DNA of 64,000 nucleotides from Gymnothorax reevesii. Taxonomy: Eukaryota; Chordata; Actinopteri; Anguilliformes; Muraenidae. Below the pieces are notes generated by a model. The model was not told where the DNA came from. It did no database searches and saw nothing but the letters and a program-made list of their open reading frames with translations. The translations under genes were made by a program, and so were the position numbers. The stretch is taken from positions 51,005,620 through 51,069,619 of the forward strand of contig CM056583.1 in the NCBI GenBank assembly GCA_029721435.1, read 5' to 3'. Of this stretch, positions 1-10,600 are shown in pieces (position 1 is the first letter of the stretch; each line of letters begins with the position of its first letter).

Positions 1-303
1 ACCCTATCGAGGTTCCCAGGGCCTCTGGAAGAAAAACAGGCCCATAGCATCACCAATTCTCCCCATACTTCACAGTGGGCATGAGGTGCTTTTCTGCATA
101 CTCATCTTTTGTGTTCTGCTAGACCCACCTAGTGTTTGTTGCCAAAAACCTCTATCTTGGTCTCATCTGACCAAAGCACACGGTCCCAGTTGAAGTCCCA
201 GTACCGCTTAGCGAACTCCAGATGTTTGCATTTATGATTGTGAGTGAGAAAAAGGTTTTTTCCGTGCATGCCTCCCAAACAGCTTGTTGGCATGTTGTTA
301 GCG
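1..303 (-). mobile_element. Tc1-like transposon, 3' part of a copy split by a foldback insertion
   Basis: Read on the minus strand this is Tc1 transposase sequence: [40 protein letters not shown]. It includes the first catalytic Asp of the DDE core (WSDETK). It is the same family as the copy at 31445-32868. The rest of the transposase runs off the left edge. Its upstream half resumes at 4884 after the nested insertion. Position 298-303 (ttagcg) is the target duplication of that insertion. Confidence 0.9.
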
Positions 304-386
304 TACGGAAGCCCTGAACCGCACCGTGAAAAAAAAAAAATTTTGTGGTGAAGTAAAAGTGTATTTTTTTTCCTTTTGTTATTTTG

Positions 387-624
387 CGATATTATCTCGT
401 TATTTCGAGATAATGTCTCATTATTTCGAGATAATATCTCGTTATTTCGAGATATTATCTCGTTATTTCGAGATAATATCTCGTTATTACGAGATATTAT
501 CTCGTTATTTCGAGATAAGATCTCGTTATTACGAGATATTATCTCGTTATTTCGAGATAATATCTCGTTATTTCGAGATAATATCTCGTTATTACGAGAT
601 ATTATCTCGTTATTTCGAGATAAC
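387..624. repeat. Subterminal palindromic array, left arm of the foldback
   Basis: About a dozen units of roughly 20 nt, each a small palindrome of the form TCTCG-TTATTT-CGAGA joined by ATA or ATAATA. Some units carry TTAC in place of TTTC. The array sits about 80 bp inside the terminus. The open frames across it on both strands are products of the repeat. Confidence 0.9.
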
Positions 625-1655
625 ATTACGCCCTGTCTGGGCTTGAATCAATATAATCGCCCATTTTTCCGAGGATGCATCGGCTGGTAACTTGTGTGAA
701 CATGACAGCAGGCATATCACAGAATTCCTTTCGGCATCTAAGCGGGAGCGGGACGCTCCTGAGAGAGAAGGGCAGGGTTACGTTTCCCAAAAGCATAGAT
801 GCTAACTAAACAAGTTACACTAACATGGCAATATCCCCCGCCGCCTCAATTTTTTGTGTCCGTAGGGACGGACGGACGGAGCTCAATGCTATATCCCCCG
901 CTTCGCGCTAATCGGGGGATACTTAGCAATGTACATAGTTCGTTACGCACCATGTTCCTGTATTTGATTGCGTACCTGTCATGTAAACGAGTTCAATAAC
1001 CCGATTAAGGTCATTTTCCGATTCGAAATATTCCGAATAAGACCCCTGGCATATGCCTGTTTTAATCGGAATATTGGCTCATGTATACACCTTAGTCAGA
1101 ATATGCCCTCGAACTGAATATTCAACCACGTCTGCGCCTGTTCACTTCGCAAGGAATTAGCATTTTTGGAGCAAAGAGGAGACGACTGTATGCATAATGA
1201 AAGACATGAATATATTGTAATATATCGATGGGCGAAAGCACCGTAACAACGATTTAATTATGGTGGGCGAAAAGTGGAGAGAGACTGGTTTTGTGTTGAC
1301 TGACTAGCGCCAACCCAATTCAGCATCGCTGGAAAACTCTGAAGGCAGCATATTCCAAAGCGAAAAAATAAAGGCAATGACTTTTTTTTACGCCAGTCGT
1401 AATCTTGCTCCAATTACCCATTCTTAAGATCTTCCGTATGTTCATGCACAATGTAGGAAATCCGGACTTGGAGCCATAGACTGATTTATACAGTCTGCTT
1501 ATACAACGGCATTAAGGATAACGCACAATTAATGCATCTTGTATGTTACCATGTATCTTAAAAGAATGAAACAACACCAGCATTACGTTTTAACAAGTTT
1601 AATAATACATGTATGAATATTTAGGTAATAGAATTATGTATAATTAACATGAATT

Positions 1656-1818
1656 AAGCTGCTTTCACACCGGACGCGAAACGAATTTTTCGCAAGACAG
1701 GTTACATTCAAATTCAATGCAAAGACGCAAATACGCGTGGATTCGCGTCTTTGCATTGACTTTTGAAAGTGATCTGTCGTACGAAAAATTCATTCGAGTC
1801 CAGTGTGAAAGTGGCTTT
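1656..1818. mobile_element. MITE nested in the left foldback arm
   Basis: It has its own inverted ends: aagctgctttcacaccggac on the left and the inverse of taaagccactttcacactgg on the right, with an inner palindrome around ggattcgcgtctttgcattg. About 163 bp. A matching copy sits at 3431-3595 in the other arm, and a very short relative lies at 48523-48569. Confidence 0.75.
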
Positions 1819-3430
1819 ATTGTAAACATTCACAACGATATTTTTGAGTAAAGAAATACAGATTCAGTGCGACAAAAACAATTAAAAACATCTATTTTGA
1901 TTAATACACAGTCGGATTCAACATTTATAGCCTAACAACATAACCATATGGAATATCTTATTTATTATGAAATAATTAATCGGAACAATGACACGGATTA
2001 GAAAACAATAGGAAGGTGCTGAACTTTTTTTTCTGATTACCTTTTTATTTACGCAATGTCCATGTGTCCGAGAGTCGGACAGGGTTTTAATATAACTCCG
2101 TGTCCGACAGTCGGATAGTTTCAATATAACTCCGTGTCCGACAGTCGATTATTGTTTTTAATCTCTTAAAATCTGCTGAATCTTTTAGATATTAAACGTG
2201 AATTTTTTGATCAGAGGGCTCATTTCTTCAAGATGTGTACCGAAAATTTCAATCAAAAACAATCAGAACATCCAATGTGCTCTGCAATCAATTTATTTGG
2301 GCAATTTTTATAAATACAATTCCGTACAATGCCTGTCAGATATTAGGCCTAAATGCAAAATACTCCGTGTCCGACAGCCTAAAAAAAGAGGACGATTAGA
2401 ACAGATTGATAACGAAATAAAGAATAAAAAACATTTTTACAACAAACAGAACAACCAATGAACACTGCAATTTATTTATTTGCGGGCCATCTTGTTTGGA
2501 TGTTCTGTTTGTTGGTGATATATTTTTATTCTTTATTTCGTTATAAATCTGCTCTCATATCAATACTTTTACTTTCTGTTGTCTACCAGACATGGAGTAT
2601 TTTGCATTTCGCGTCCGACAGTCTTGATCGAGCATGCAATATTTAATTCACACTGTCAATGGTCATGGAATTGATTTGCTCAATGACTACAAGTACTATT
2701 TTATCTCTGGTGTGGAAATGAAGTGTGAATCTGTTTGATCGATCTGACTAATTTTCAAAAGAGAGACCGAATAAAAACTGTTGTCTATCTTCAACGAAAG
2801 AAAACAGACGAATAAAAAGATCAAGAAAAGTGGATAGATATCAATTTGCATTTTGTGAAGGTCGAACACAAACATGGCCAAGTTTCTACGTCCAATGATT
2901 GCTGGAATACTCGAAAAATTAAAACTCTTATAACTTTCGGACACGGAGTATTTTAGGATCTCTGTCCGTCAGACGCTAAATTCGTCATAAATGCACTAAG
3001 TCCCGCGCCAATGTCGATCCACTTTATTTAGCAGAGCTTAAACAGACACATTGATTGAAATTCTCGGTACTCATCTTGAAGAAATGACCCCTCTGATCAA
3101 AACATTCACGTTTAATATCTAAAAGATTCAGCAGATTTTAAGAGATTAAAAACAATAATCGACTGTCGGACACGGAGTTATATTGAAAGGGCATTGCGTA
3201 AATAAAAAGGTAATCAGAAAAAAAAGTTCAGCACCTTCCTATTGTTTTCTAATCCATTTCATTGTTCCGATTAATTATTTCATAATAAATAAGATATTCC
3301 ATATGGTTATGTTGTTAGGCTATAAATGTTGAATCCGAATGTGCATTAATCAAAATAGATGTTTTTAATTGTTTTTGTCGGTCTGAATCTGTATTTCTTT
3401 ACTCAGAAATATCGTTGTGAATGTTTACAA

Positions 3431-3595
3431 TAAAGCCACTTTCACACTGGACTCGAATGAATTTTTCGTACGACAGATCACTTTCAAAAGTCAATGCAAA
3501 GACGCGAATCCACGCGTATTTGCGTCTTTGCATTGAATTTGAATGTAACCTGTCTTGCGAAAAATTCGTTTCGCGTCCGGTGTGAAAGCAGCTTA
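3431..3595. mobile_element. MITE nested in the right foldback arm
   Basis: Reverse-complement copy of the element at 1656-1818, at the mirror position. Presence at the same place in both arms shows that the arms were duplicated or homogenised after this insertion. Confidence 0.75.
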
Positions 3596-4649
3596 ATTCA
3601 TGTTAATTATACATAATTCTATTACCTAAATATTCATACATGTATTATTAAACTTGTTAAAACGTAATGCTGGTGTTGTTTCATTCTTTTAAGATACATG
3701 GTAACATACAAGATGCATTAATTGTGCGTTATCCTTAATGCCGTTGTATAAGCAGACTGTATAAATCAGTCTATGGCTCCAAGTCCGGATTTCCTACATT
3801 GTGCATGAACATACGGAAGATCTTAAGAATGGGTAATTGGAGCAAGATTACGACTGGCGTTAAAAAAAGTCATTGCCTTTATTTTTTCGCTTTGGAATAT
3901 GCTGCCTTCAGAGTTTTCCAGCGATGCTGAATTGGGTTGGCGCTAGCAGTCAACACAAAACCAGTCTCTCTCCACTTTTCGCCCACCATAATTATATCGT
4001 TGTTACGGTGCTTTCGCCCATTGATATATTACAATATATTCATGTCTTTCATTATGCATACAGTCGTCTCCTCTTTGCTCCAAAAATGCTAATTCCTTGC
4101 GAAGTGAACAGGCGCAGACGTGGTTGAATATTCAGTTCGAGGGCATATTCTGATTAAGGTGTATACATGAGCCAATATTCCGATTAAAACAGGCATATGC
4201 CAGGGGTCTTATTCGGAATATTTCGAATCGGAAAATGACCTTAATCGGGTTATTGAACTCGTTTACATGACAGGTACGCAATCAAATACAGGAACATGGT
4301 GCGTAAACGCAGTCACTGACTGTGAATGGACGAACGATGTACATTGCTAAGTATCCCCCGATTAGCGCGAAGCGGGGGATATAGCATTGAGCTCCGTCCG
4401 TCCGTCCCTACGGACACAAAACATTGAGGCGGCGGGGAATATTGCCATGTTAGTGTAACTTGTTTAGTTGGCATCTATGCTTTTTGGAAACGTAACCCTA
4501 CCCTTCTCTCTCAGGAGCGTCCCGCTCCCGCTTAGATGCCGAAAGGAATTCTGTTATATGCCTGCTGTCATGTTCACACAAGTTACCAGCCGATGCATCC
4601 TCGGAAAAATGGGCGATTATATTGATTCAAGCCCAGACAGGGCGTAATG

Positions 4650-4804
4650 TTATCTCGAAATAACGAGATAATATCTCGAAATAACGAGATATTATCTCGA
4701 AATAACGAGATAATATCTCGTAATAACGAGATCTTATCTCGAAATAACGAGATAATATCTCGTAATAACGAGATATTATCTCGAAATAACGAGATAATAT
4801 CGCA
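4650..4804. repeat. Subterminal palindromic array, right arm of the foldback
   Basis: The inverted counterpart of the left array with the same TCTCG/CGAGA units but fewer of them (about 155 versus 238 bp). The two arms therefore differ in copy number here while the flanking arm sequence is nearly identical. Confidence 0.88.
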
Positions 4805-4883
4805 AAATAACAAAAGGAAAAAAATTACACTTTTACTTCACCACAAAAATTTTTTTTTCACAGTGCGGTTCAGGGCTTCCGTA

Positions 4884-5566
4884 TTAGCGCCTGATGGTTG
4901 TTTTGGAGACTTTTTGACCCCAAGATGCTACCATTTGTTGCAATTTTTTAACAGTGAGCTTTGGAGAACTTTTTATTTCTCTTACCATCCTCCTCACTGT
5001 GCGTGGAGGCAAAATAACCTTGCGTCCTCGTCCAGGCTTTTTTAGCACTGTTCCAGTTGTTTTAAACATTCCTCTGATGGTAGATATGGGCAGGTGCAGG
5101 CGAGTGGCTATTTTCTTGTAGCCATTGCCTGACTTGTGAAGGTCGACACACATCTGCCTTACTTGAATGGTGTGTTCCTTTGTCTTTCCCATGTTGAAGA
5201 GTGGATAAGAGAAATGGCCTCTGTGTCACGTCATATTTATATCCCAGGGAAACAGGAAGTGATGAATTACTAATTAAATGTTCCTAGATGCTCTGAACAA
5301 CTTTGTAAACTACTATAGAAATGACAGTAATACTTCAATTACATTTATTTCCTAGGAATTGTTAGGGGTGCCAATATTTGCGGAACAGGTGTATTTATGA
5401 AAAATAATTATTTCTTAGTCAGGGATTTTTTTCCCCCTTAAAATTCACTTGAGTTGAAGGATACATTTTTCTACAATTTTCAGCGTGAGAGTATGCTTCT
5501 GCAATAAAAACTGAATTTATTTTAAGGCTTTTAACACATCTTAACAAGGGGTGTCAACAATTATGG
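4884..5566 (-). pseudogene. Tc1-like transposon, 5' part (transposase N-terminus and terminal region)
   Basis: Minus-strand frame 5192-4884 begins [20 protein letters not shown] and continues through a helix-turn-helix region ([20 protein letters not shown]) to KVSKTTIRR, where the foldback interrupts it. The 5' UTR and terminal repeat follow to a degenerate end near 5566 (aagg ggtgtcaacaattatgga), merging with a TA run. The N-terminal half is still open, but the insertion destroys the gene. Same family as 31445-32868. Confidence 0.88.
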
Positions 5567-5583
5567 AGTATATATATATATAT

Positions 5584-5829
5584 GAAGAGTTTGGTTCCAA
5601 AACGCAATAAGTGCCAAAATGACAAAAATTGAGATAATACCATAGAGCGATAGTCCTGCACTTCTTACACATGATGCAAAAACCCGACATTAGAAATGCA
5701 TACTATATGGTGTATTTTTTCATGGTCAAAGTTTGCGTTTTTCTATAAAATGCAATAGGCGCCAACATAGAAAAAGCTGATTTACTCAAAATGACTAAAA
5801 TGGATATATTGCATTTTGGAACCAAACTC

Positions 5830-5832
<3 letters not shown>
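5584..5832. mobile_element. MITE of 249 bp with 25-bp inverted ends
   Basis: It starts gaagagtttggttccaaaac and ends gttttggaaccaaactcttc-like (accaaactcttc at 5821-5832), with inverted inner similarity (caaaatgac on both sides). It is flanked by TA repeats, in keeping with TA target choice. A related end is at 16075-16097. Confidence 0.75.

Positions 5833-5877
<45 letters not shown>
5833..5877. repeat. (TA)n microsatellite
   Basis: About 22 TA units directly beside the MITE. A shorter TA run lies on the other side at 5570-5583. Confidence 0.95.
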
Positions 5878-5879
<2 letters not shown>

Positions 5880-7451
5880 TCAGACGGCCTTCAGTATGTT
5901 CTTTCAGAAAATTCAGCCTTTTTACAAGGGCAGTCTTCTCTTTTAATGATTGTTTTTCTTAACTCTTGTCCAACACAATGATATCTATACATTTCCTATT
6001 GGGTATCAACAGTGCCTTGTGTGCAGGATTTTTATCATAATTTTGACAGGCTGTTTTATGATTATTGTTGAAGTTCCTGTGTTATTACATTCTGAATGCC
6101 ACAGATACGTTTTTTACCTGCAGTACGGGAGCGAGGAAGACCGAAACTCCAGTCAATATAAAAACCAGGGTTCCTGTCAGCCTCTGTTCCCTGCAGAACA
6201 CACAGAGGCTGAAATCATTGGCGAATACTGAGGACCATCAATTCCCCTCCCAGTTCCTTAATCATCTCCATCATGGTTCCTTAAGCATCCCCCCTCCCGG
6301 TTCCTTGATTATCCCCGTCCCGGTGTTTTGACCCCTTTGCGCAGAAGCCAAATCTGGCAATTTATTAATCTTATTGAAGGCTTGATAATTCAAGATTGCA
6401 GCATCACAGAGAGGAAGGGAATGGCACAACTGAGTAAGGACAGTTGCAGCATTTAGAAAGACATCATATTTCAGTTTATTTTCATGATTTTGGTAGAGAA
6501 AAAGGGCTGCAAACACAAAAATTCTTCATGAAAATTCAGCATTGAAGTTATAAAAAAAAAATAATACTGAGAATTGAAAAATGGCAGGTGGTTAAAGCTA
6601 TACATTTCTGGGATCATTAACTCCTTTACAACAAGTATAATTCATATGAGCATTAAATTCCAAATTACCTACTCTCTAGGAACCAAATAAGACAGCTCTC
6701 TAGGTCGCTCCCCAAACTCTAAGATCCCTCAAAATGGTACACTGTCAAATCATAAAATATTCATATTTTTAACAGAAATCAACTTTTGACACAAAATTCA
6801 ATATGAATTAATGCTTTTCTGGTTGAATTAACCATGAGTTTATCAACATAGATACAGTTGGATGGTCACCAGTAACCTCTCCAAACACATGACATGCCTT
6901 TTCTCCATGATTTTTCTCCAAGTTTAGAATTTTGTCCATTTTTCTTCGGAGTCCAACAAGCCAGCATTCATACTTATTAAAGGAACTGCTTATATAGCAG
7001 TCAGAACATTCACACTGTAATGAAAAGCTAGCAGTACCCACTTCCAAGCTCGCGACCTTACATAAACACTTTCCACACATTATAAGGAATAAGTATAACT
7101 CACTAACTCAGTGATATCTGAAATATACCTTATTATAACAGAACAGACATTCCACGATCAGGAAAAACCAAAAATGCCACCGTATGCAGTAGCTATTATT
7201 AGAAAAGCCTGATGGTTACTCTTGTTAACCAAAGTGGCAAACAAGCTCTGTGATCATCATGGCTATGGAAAACTGTGAATAAAAAAACAGCTAGTCAGCT
7301 ACCCATAGGTCAAAAAATATAAAATTGCATTTACTCATGAAATTAACAAAAACCTTCCTTCACTGAATCCCTCCTCCAGAGACACAGATGTATCGGCTAG
7401 AAGGAACCCTGCAGTCCTGTTTCATTCAGAATAATTCCCATTGAGTCTCAC
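5878..7451. other. Intron 19 of slc4a5 (part), no recognised exon
   Basis: No sequence for the expected helix 10 exon is visible on the minus strand. One 90-codon minus frame at 6808-7080 is Cys-rich at its start (MCGKCLCK...CECSDC). It has no family I recognise and no supporting splice signals, so I do not call it a gene. Confidence 0.6.
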
Positions 7452-7630
7452 CTCACTCCCAGGAACTGTGGCTGCTCGCCTGGGGCACTGGACTCGCTTT
7501 CCATCTTGAGGGAATCGATGTGGGCGATAGAGATTACAGTTGCTGCCACGTACCATGGCAACCCCATGAAGGAACAGGCAACCATCAGGATCCCAACCCA
7601 CATCAGGTCCAGATGGTACCCACACCCTTT
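7452..7630 (-). CDS. slc4a5: slc4a5 exon 19 (TM9; last exon in the window)
   Basis: 179 nt, acceptor ctctctcag, donor gtgaga. It encodes [20 protein letters not shown], then [20 protein letters not shown] and [19 protein letters not shown], with AG left for Arg. [38 protein letters not shown] is a family signature. The next expected residues (EQRVTG and helix 10) are not found between here and position 1, so the following intron is longer than 7.4 kb or the gene is cut. Confidence 0.96.
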
Positions 7631-10600
7631 CTGAGAGAGAGAAGGCAGGTCAGCAGCATGATTTAGGTCAGTAACCCTCAGTTACAATGCCTGCGGGGTC
7701 AATTTTCTGGCAAAGCGCTGCTGTTACCTTGGGCAAAGTGTTCAACCTAAATGTTTTCAGCGAATGAGACAAGTATTTCAATGGATACTACATAGCTATC
7801 TTGGTAAGAGAGCATGTCAAACGTCTAATATGTACCTTCAGTTTGTTCTCCTTGCGGTTGACAATGACAGCACTAATCTGCTGGTCCATGAATATGAGTA
7901 TTGTGACCAGGAGAGCTGGGATGAAGCTGGCCAAGTATATCCACCAGGGGTTCTTTCCAAAGGGCTGCACCATCCAGCCGCGGTCAGCGCGGGTCGGCTA
8001 CGAGCAGGTACACCATGAGTGGAAAAGCATGCTGGGCGGCGTAGATGTGCATACAACACAAACCTCACTACTGGGATTCTATGGAGCACAGGCCTCCTCC
8101 TGCTAGTAAATGGTCCAATGCACTTTTGAATCAAGTCATGCTTGATCTGCCCCAAAACAAACATACTTCTGGCTTTCGCACAAAAGGTGCGTACCCAAAG
8201 GTGGGTAGACATGCACATGCACATGCAAATACACGACTGGCAGACACATACCTTTAACTCTGTTGGCACTATGAGTTTGGGAGTTTTTAGGCCCATTAAC
8301 ATATCAAGCCCCACAAAGGTCATGATTGACATGAAAATGGCGAAGTCACTGATGAGCTTTCGAAGCTGGACAGAGATCAGAGACAGACATTGACATAGAG
8401 ACATGGGCAGGGACAGATGTGCAAATAGGGATGCATAGACAGACAGACACATTTGCAGAGTTTGTGGACCAACACAGGGAGAAAAGACCAAATAAAAACA
8501 GGAGGATGAGAAAACAGAATAGAAAGAGGTAGCACATATAAGATATAGATATTTCCCGTAAGACTATTTAGTTTTCAATGGGGCACTGTCATTTGCAAGT
8601 CATACTGAGATGGTAAATCGTCCCAGGAAGAGCAGGGAAACTTGATGCTAAATACTTAATATCTTCCTCCATAAATTATTTTTCTCTAACTTCATAGCAC
8701 AATCTGTATGCAACACAAATAATCCCACATAACCCACTCAGATTTTGGAAAATTCACCAAGGGGCTGTTAAGTACCCTAAAGTTACAATTTGTGGCAAAA
8801 TGGGCACCTGTTGTTTTACATTCGTGTTACATAAAAGTCAAACCTTCACACAGGATTGTTATTTCATTTAAAGATACAGTGTCTCAGAAAAGTGAGTACA
8901 CCCCTCGCATTTAGACAATTTATTTATTTTATCTTTTCATGGGACTATGTCACAGAACTGAAACTTGATGATACTCTAGAGTAGTCAATTGACTACTCTA
9001 TTTGTACCACTCTAATTGTACAATATGTGTAGCAGTGTAGATTTACTGCACTGTCCAAATAAATGAACAAAGTCATTATTTCTAAAATGGGTGGCAACAA
9101 AAGTGAATGCACACCCCAATTGTTAATGGTCAACTAAGCAATGAAACGTGTTTAATTCACCTCATGTTCATGCTGTTTTCTGTTCGACTGGGCTGTATGA
9201 GGTTGTGTAATGTGTTGAAGGTTTGAACTGTGGTACTTTTGGTGCAATGCTGTCATTCTGGTCACTGGATGGTCAACCTGGCACCTCATGGTAAAGAACT
9301 CTCTGAAAAATCTGTGTTGGTCTAAGCTACAAGAAGATCTGTGAAACCATGAAACTGAGCTACAGCACGGTGGCTAAGGTTATCCAGCAGTTTTCCAAGA
9401 CAGGTGCATCTCGAAACAGGCCTCATCAGGTTTCCCCCGAAGAAGCTCAGTCCTCGTGCTCCGCGTCATGTGCACAAGTTGGCTTCAGAAAACAGACGCA
9501 GGAGTGCTGGCAGCATTGCTAACGAGGTTTTAGCAGTGGGAGAACAGCGTGTCAGACCATACGCCGTGCATTGCAACAAGTTAGTCTGCATGGCCGTCAG
9601 CCAAGATGCAAGCCTCTTCTGGAGCTAGCCCACAAGAAGGCCTGAAAACAGTTTGCTGAAGATAACCAGTCCAAGAACATGAACTACTGGAACCATGTTC
9701 TGTGGTCTGACGAGATCAAGACAAACTTGTTCGGCTGAGATGATGTCCAGCATGTGTGGCGGCACCCTGGTGAGGAGTACAAAGACAAGTGTGTACTGCC
9801 TGCAGTCAAAAATGATGGTGGCAGCATCATGGTTTGGGGCTGCCTGAGTGCTTATGGTCCCAGACAGCTGGGCTTCATTGATGGAATAATGGATTCTAAC
9901 ATGTACTGTGACATTCTGAAGCAGAACATGATGCCCTCCCTTCGGAAACTGGGCCCATGGCAGTTTTCCAACATAATAACGACCCAAAACACACCTCCAA
10001 GATGAAAACTGCCTTCCTAAAGAAGCTGAAGGTGAAGCTGATGGTGTGGCAAAGTATGTCTCTAGACCTGATTCCCATTGAGCACCGGTGGGGCATCCTC
10101 AAGAGGAAGGTAGAGGAGCAGCAGGTATCCAACCTCCACCAGCTCCGTGATGTCGTGGAGGAGTAGAGGAGGATCCCAGCAACAATATGTGCAGCTCTGG
10201 TGAATTCCATGCCAAGGAGAATCAAGGTAGTGCTGGACAACAATGGTGGTCACACTTAATATTGACACTATGGACATAATTTGGCATGTTGACGATGAGG
10301 TGTACTCACTTTTGTTGCCACCCATTTTGGAAATAGTGACCGTTTGTGCAGTTATTTGGACAGTACAGTAAATCTACGCTGCAATTCATATTGCACAATG
10401 ACTTCTCAGGAATATATTCAGATTTCATTTCTGTAACTTTGTCCCTTGAAAGGATATAATAAATTAATTGTCGAAATGTAAGGGGTGAACACACTTTTGT
10501 TAGATACTGTAGTTCTAGGTCACAGATCAGACAGGAAACAAAATAAAAACCTCATTTTGGGTTAAGAGCCTGGCGTAGCTGGAACAGTCACCCAATTATA

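Larger units (their letters stand above)
304..4883. mobile_element. 4.58 kb foldback (long inverted repeat) transposable element
   Basis: The ends are inverted copies: it starts tacggaagccctgaaccgca and ends with the reverse complement. It is flanked by a 6-bp direct repeat ttagcg at 298-303 and 4884-4889, inside a Tc1 transposase frame. Inverted similarity runs from both ends to about 2260 on the left and about 3050 on the right, so each arm is roughly 1.8-1.9 kb and the spacer under 0.8 kb. No reading frame looks like a transposase, so it is non-autonomous. Arms contain palindromic subterminal arrays, a nested MITE, a block cccccgcttcgcgctaatcg and copies of ctccgtgtccgacagtcg in the inner part. 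Confidence 0.9.

Noticed and set aside
129..690. Long repetitive open frames (SRNNEI-type and SRYFEI-type peptides) on both strands
   Set aside because: They are translations of the TCTCG/CGAGA palindromic array of the foldback element; the same appears mirrored at 4583-4900.
6808..7080. 90-codon Cys-rich minus-strand frame
   Set aside because: No recognisable family, no supporting neighbours; length is possible by chance in AT-rich DNA.
7838..8491. 217-codon minus-strand frame
   Set aside because: It runs through exon 17b in the right frame, then across an intron and through exon 18 in a wrong frame. Splice sites and family residues support two separate exons.
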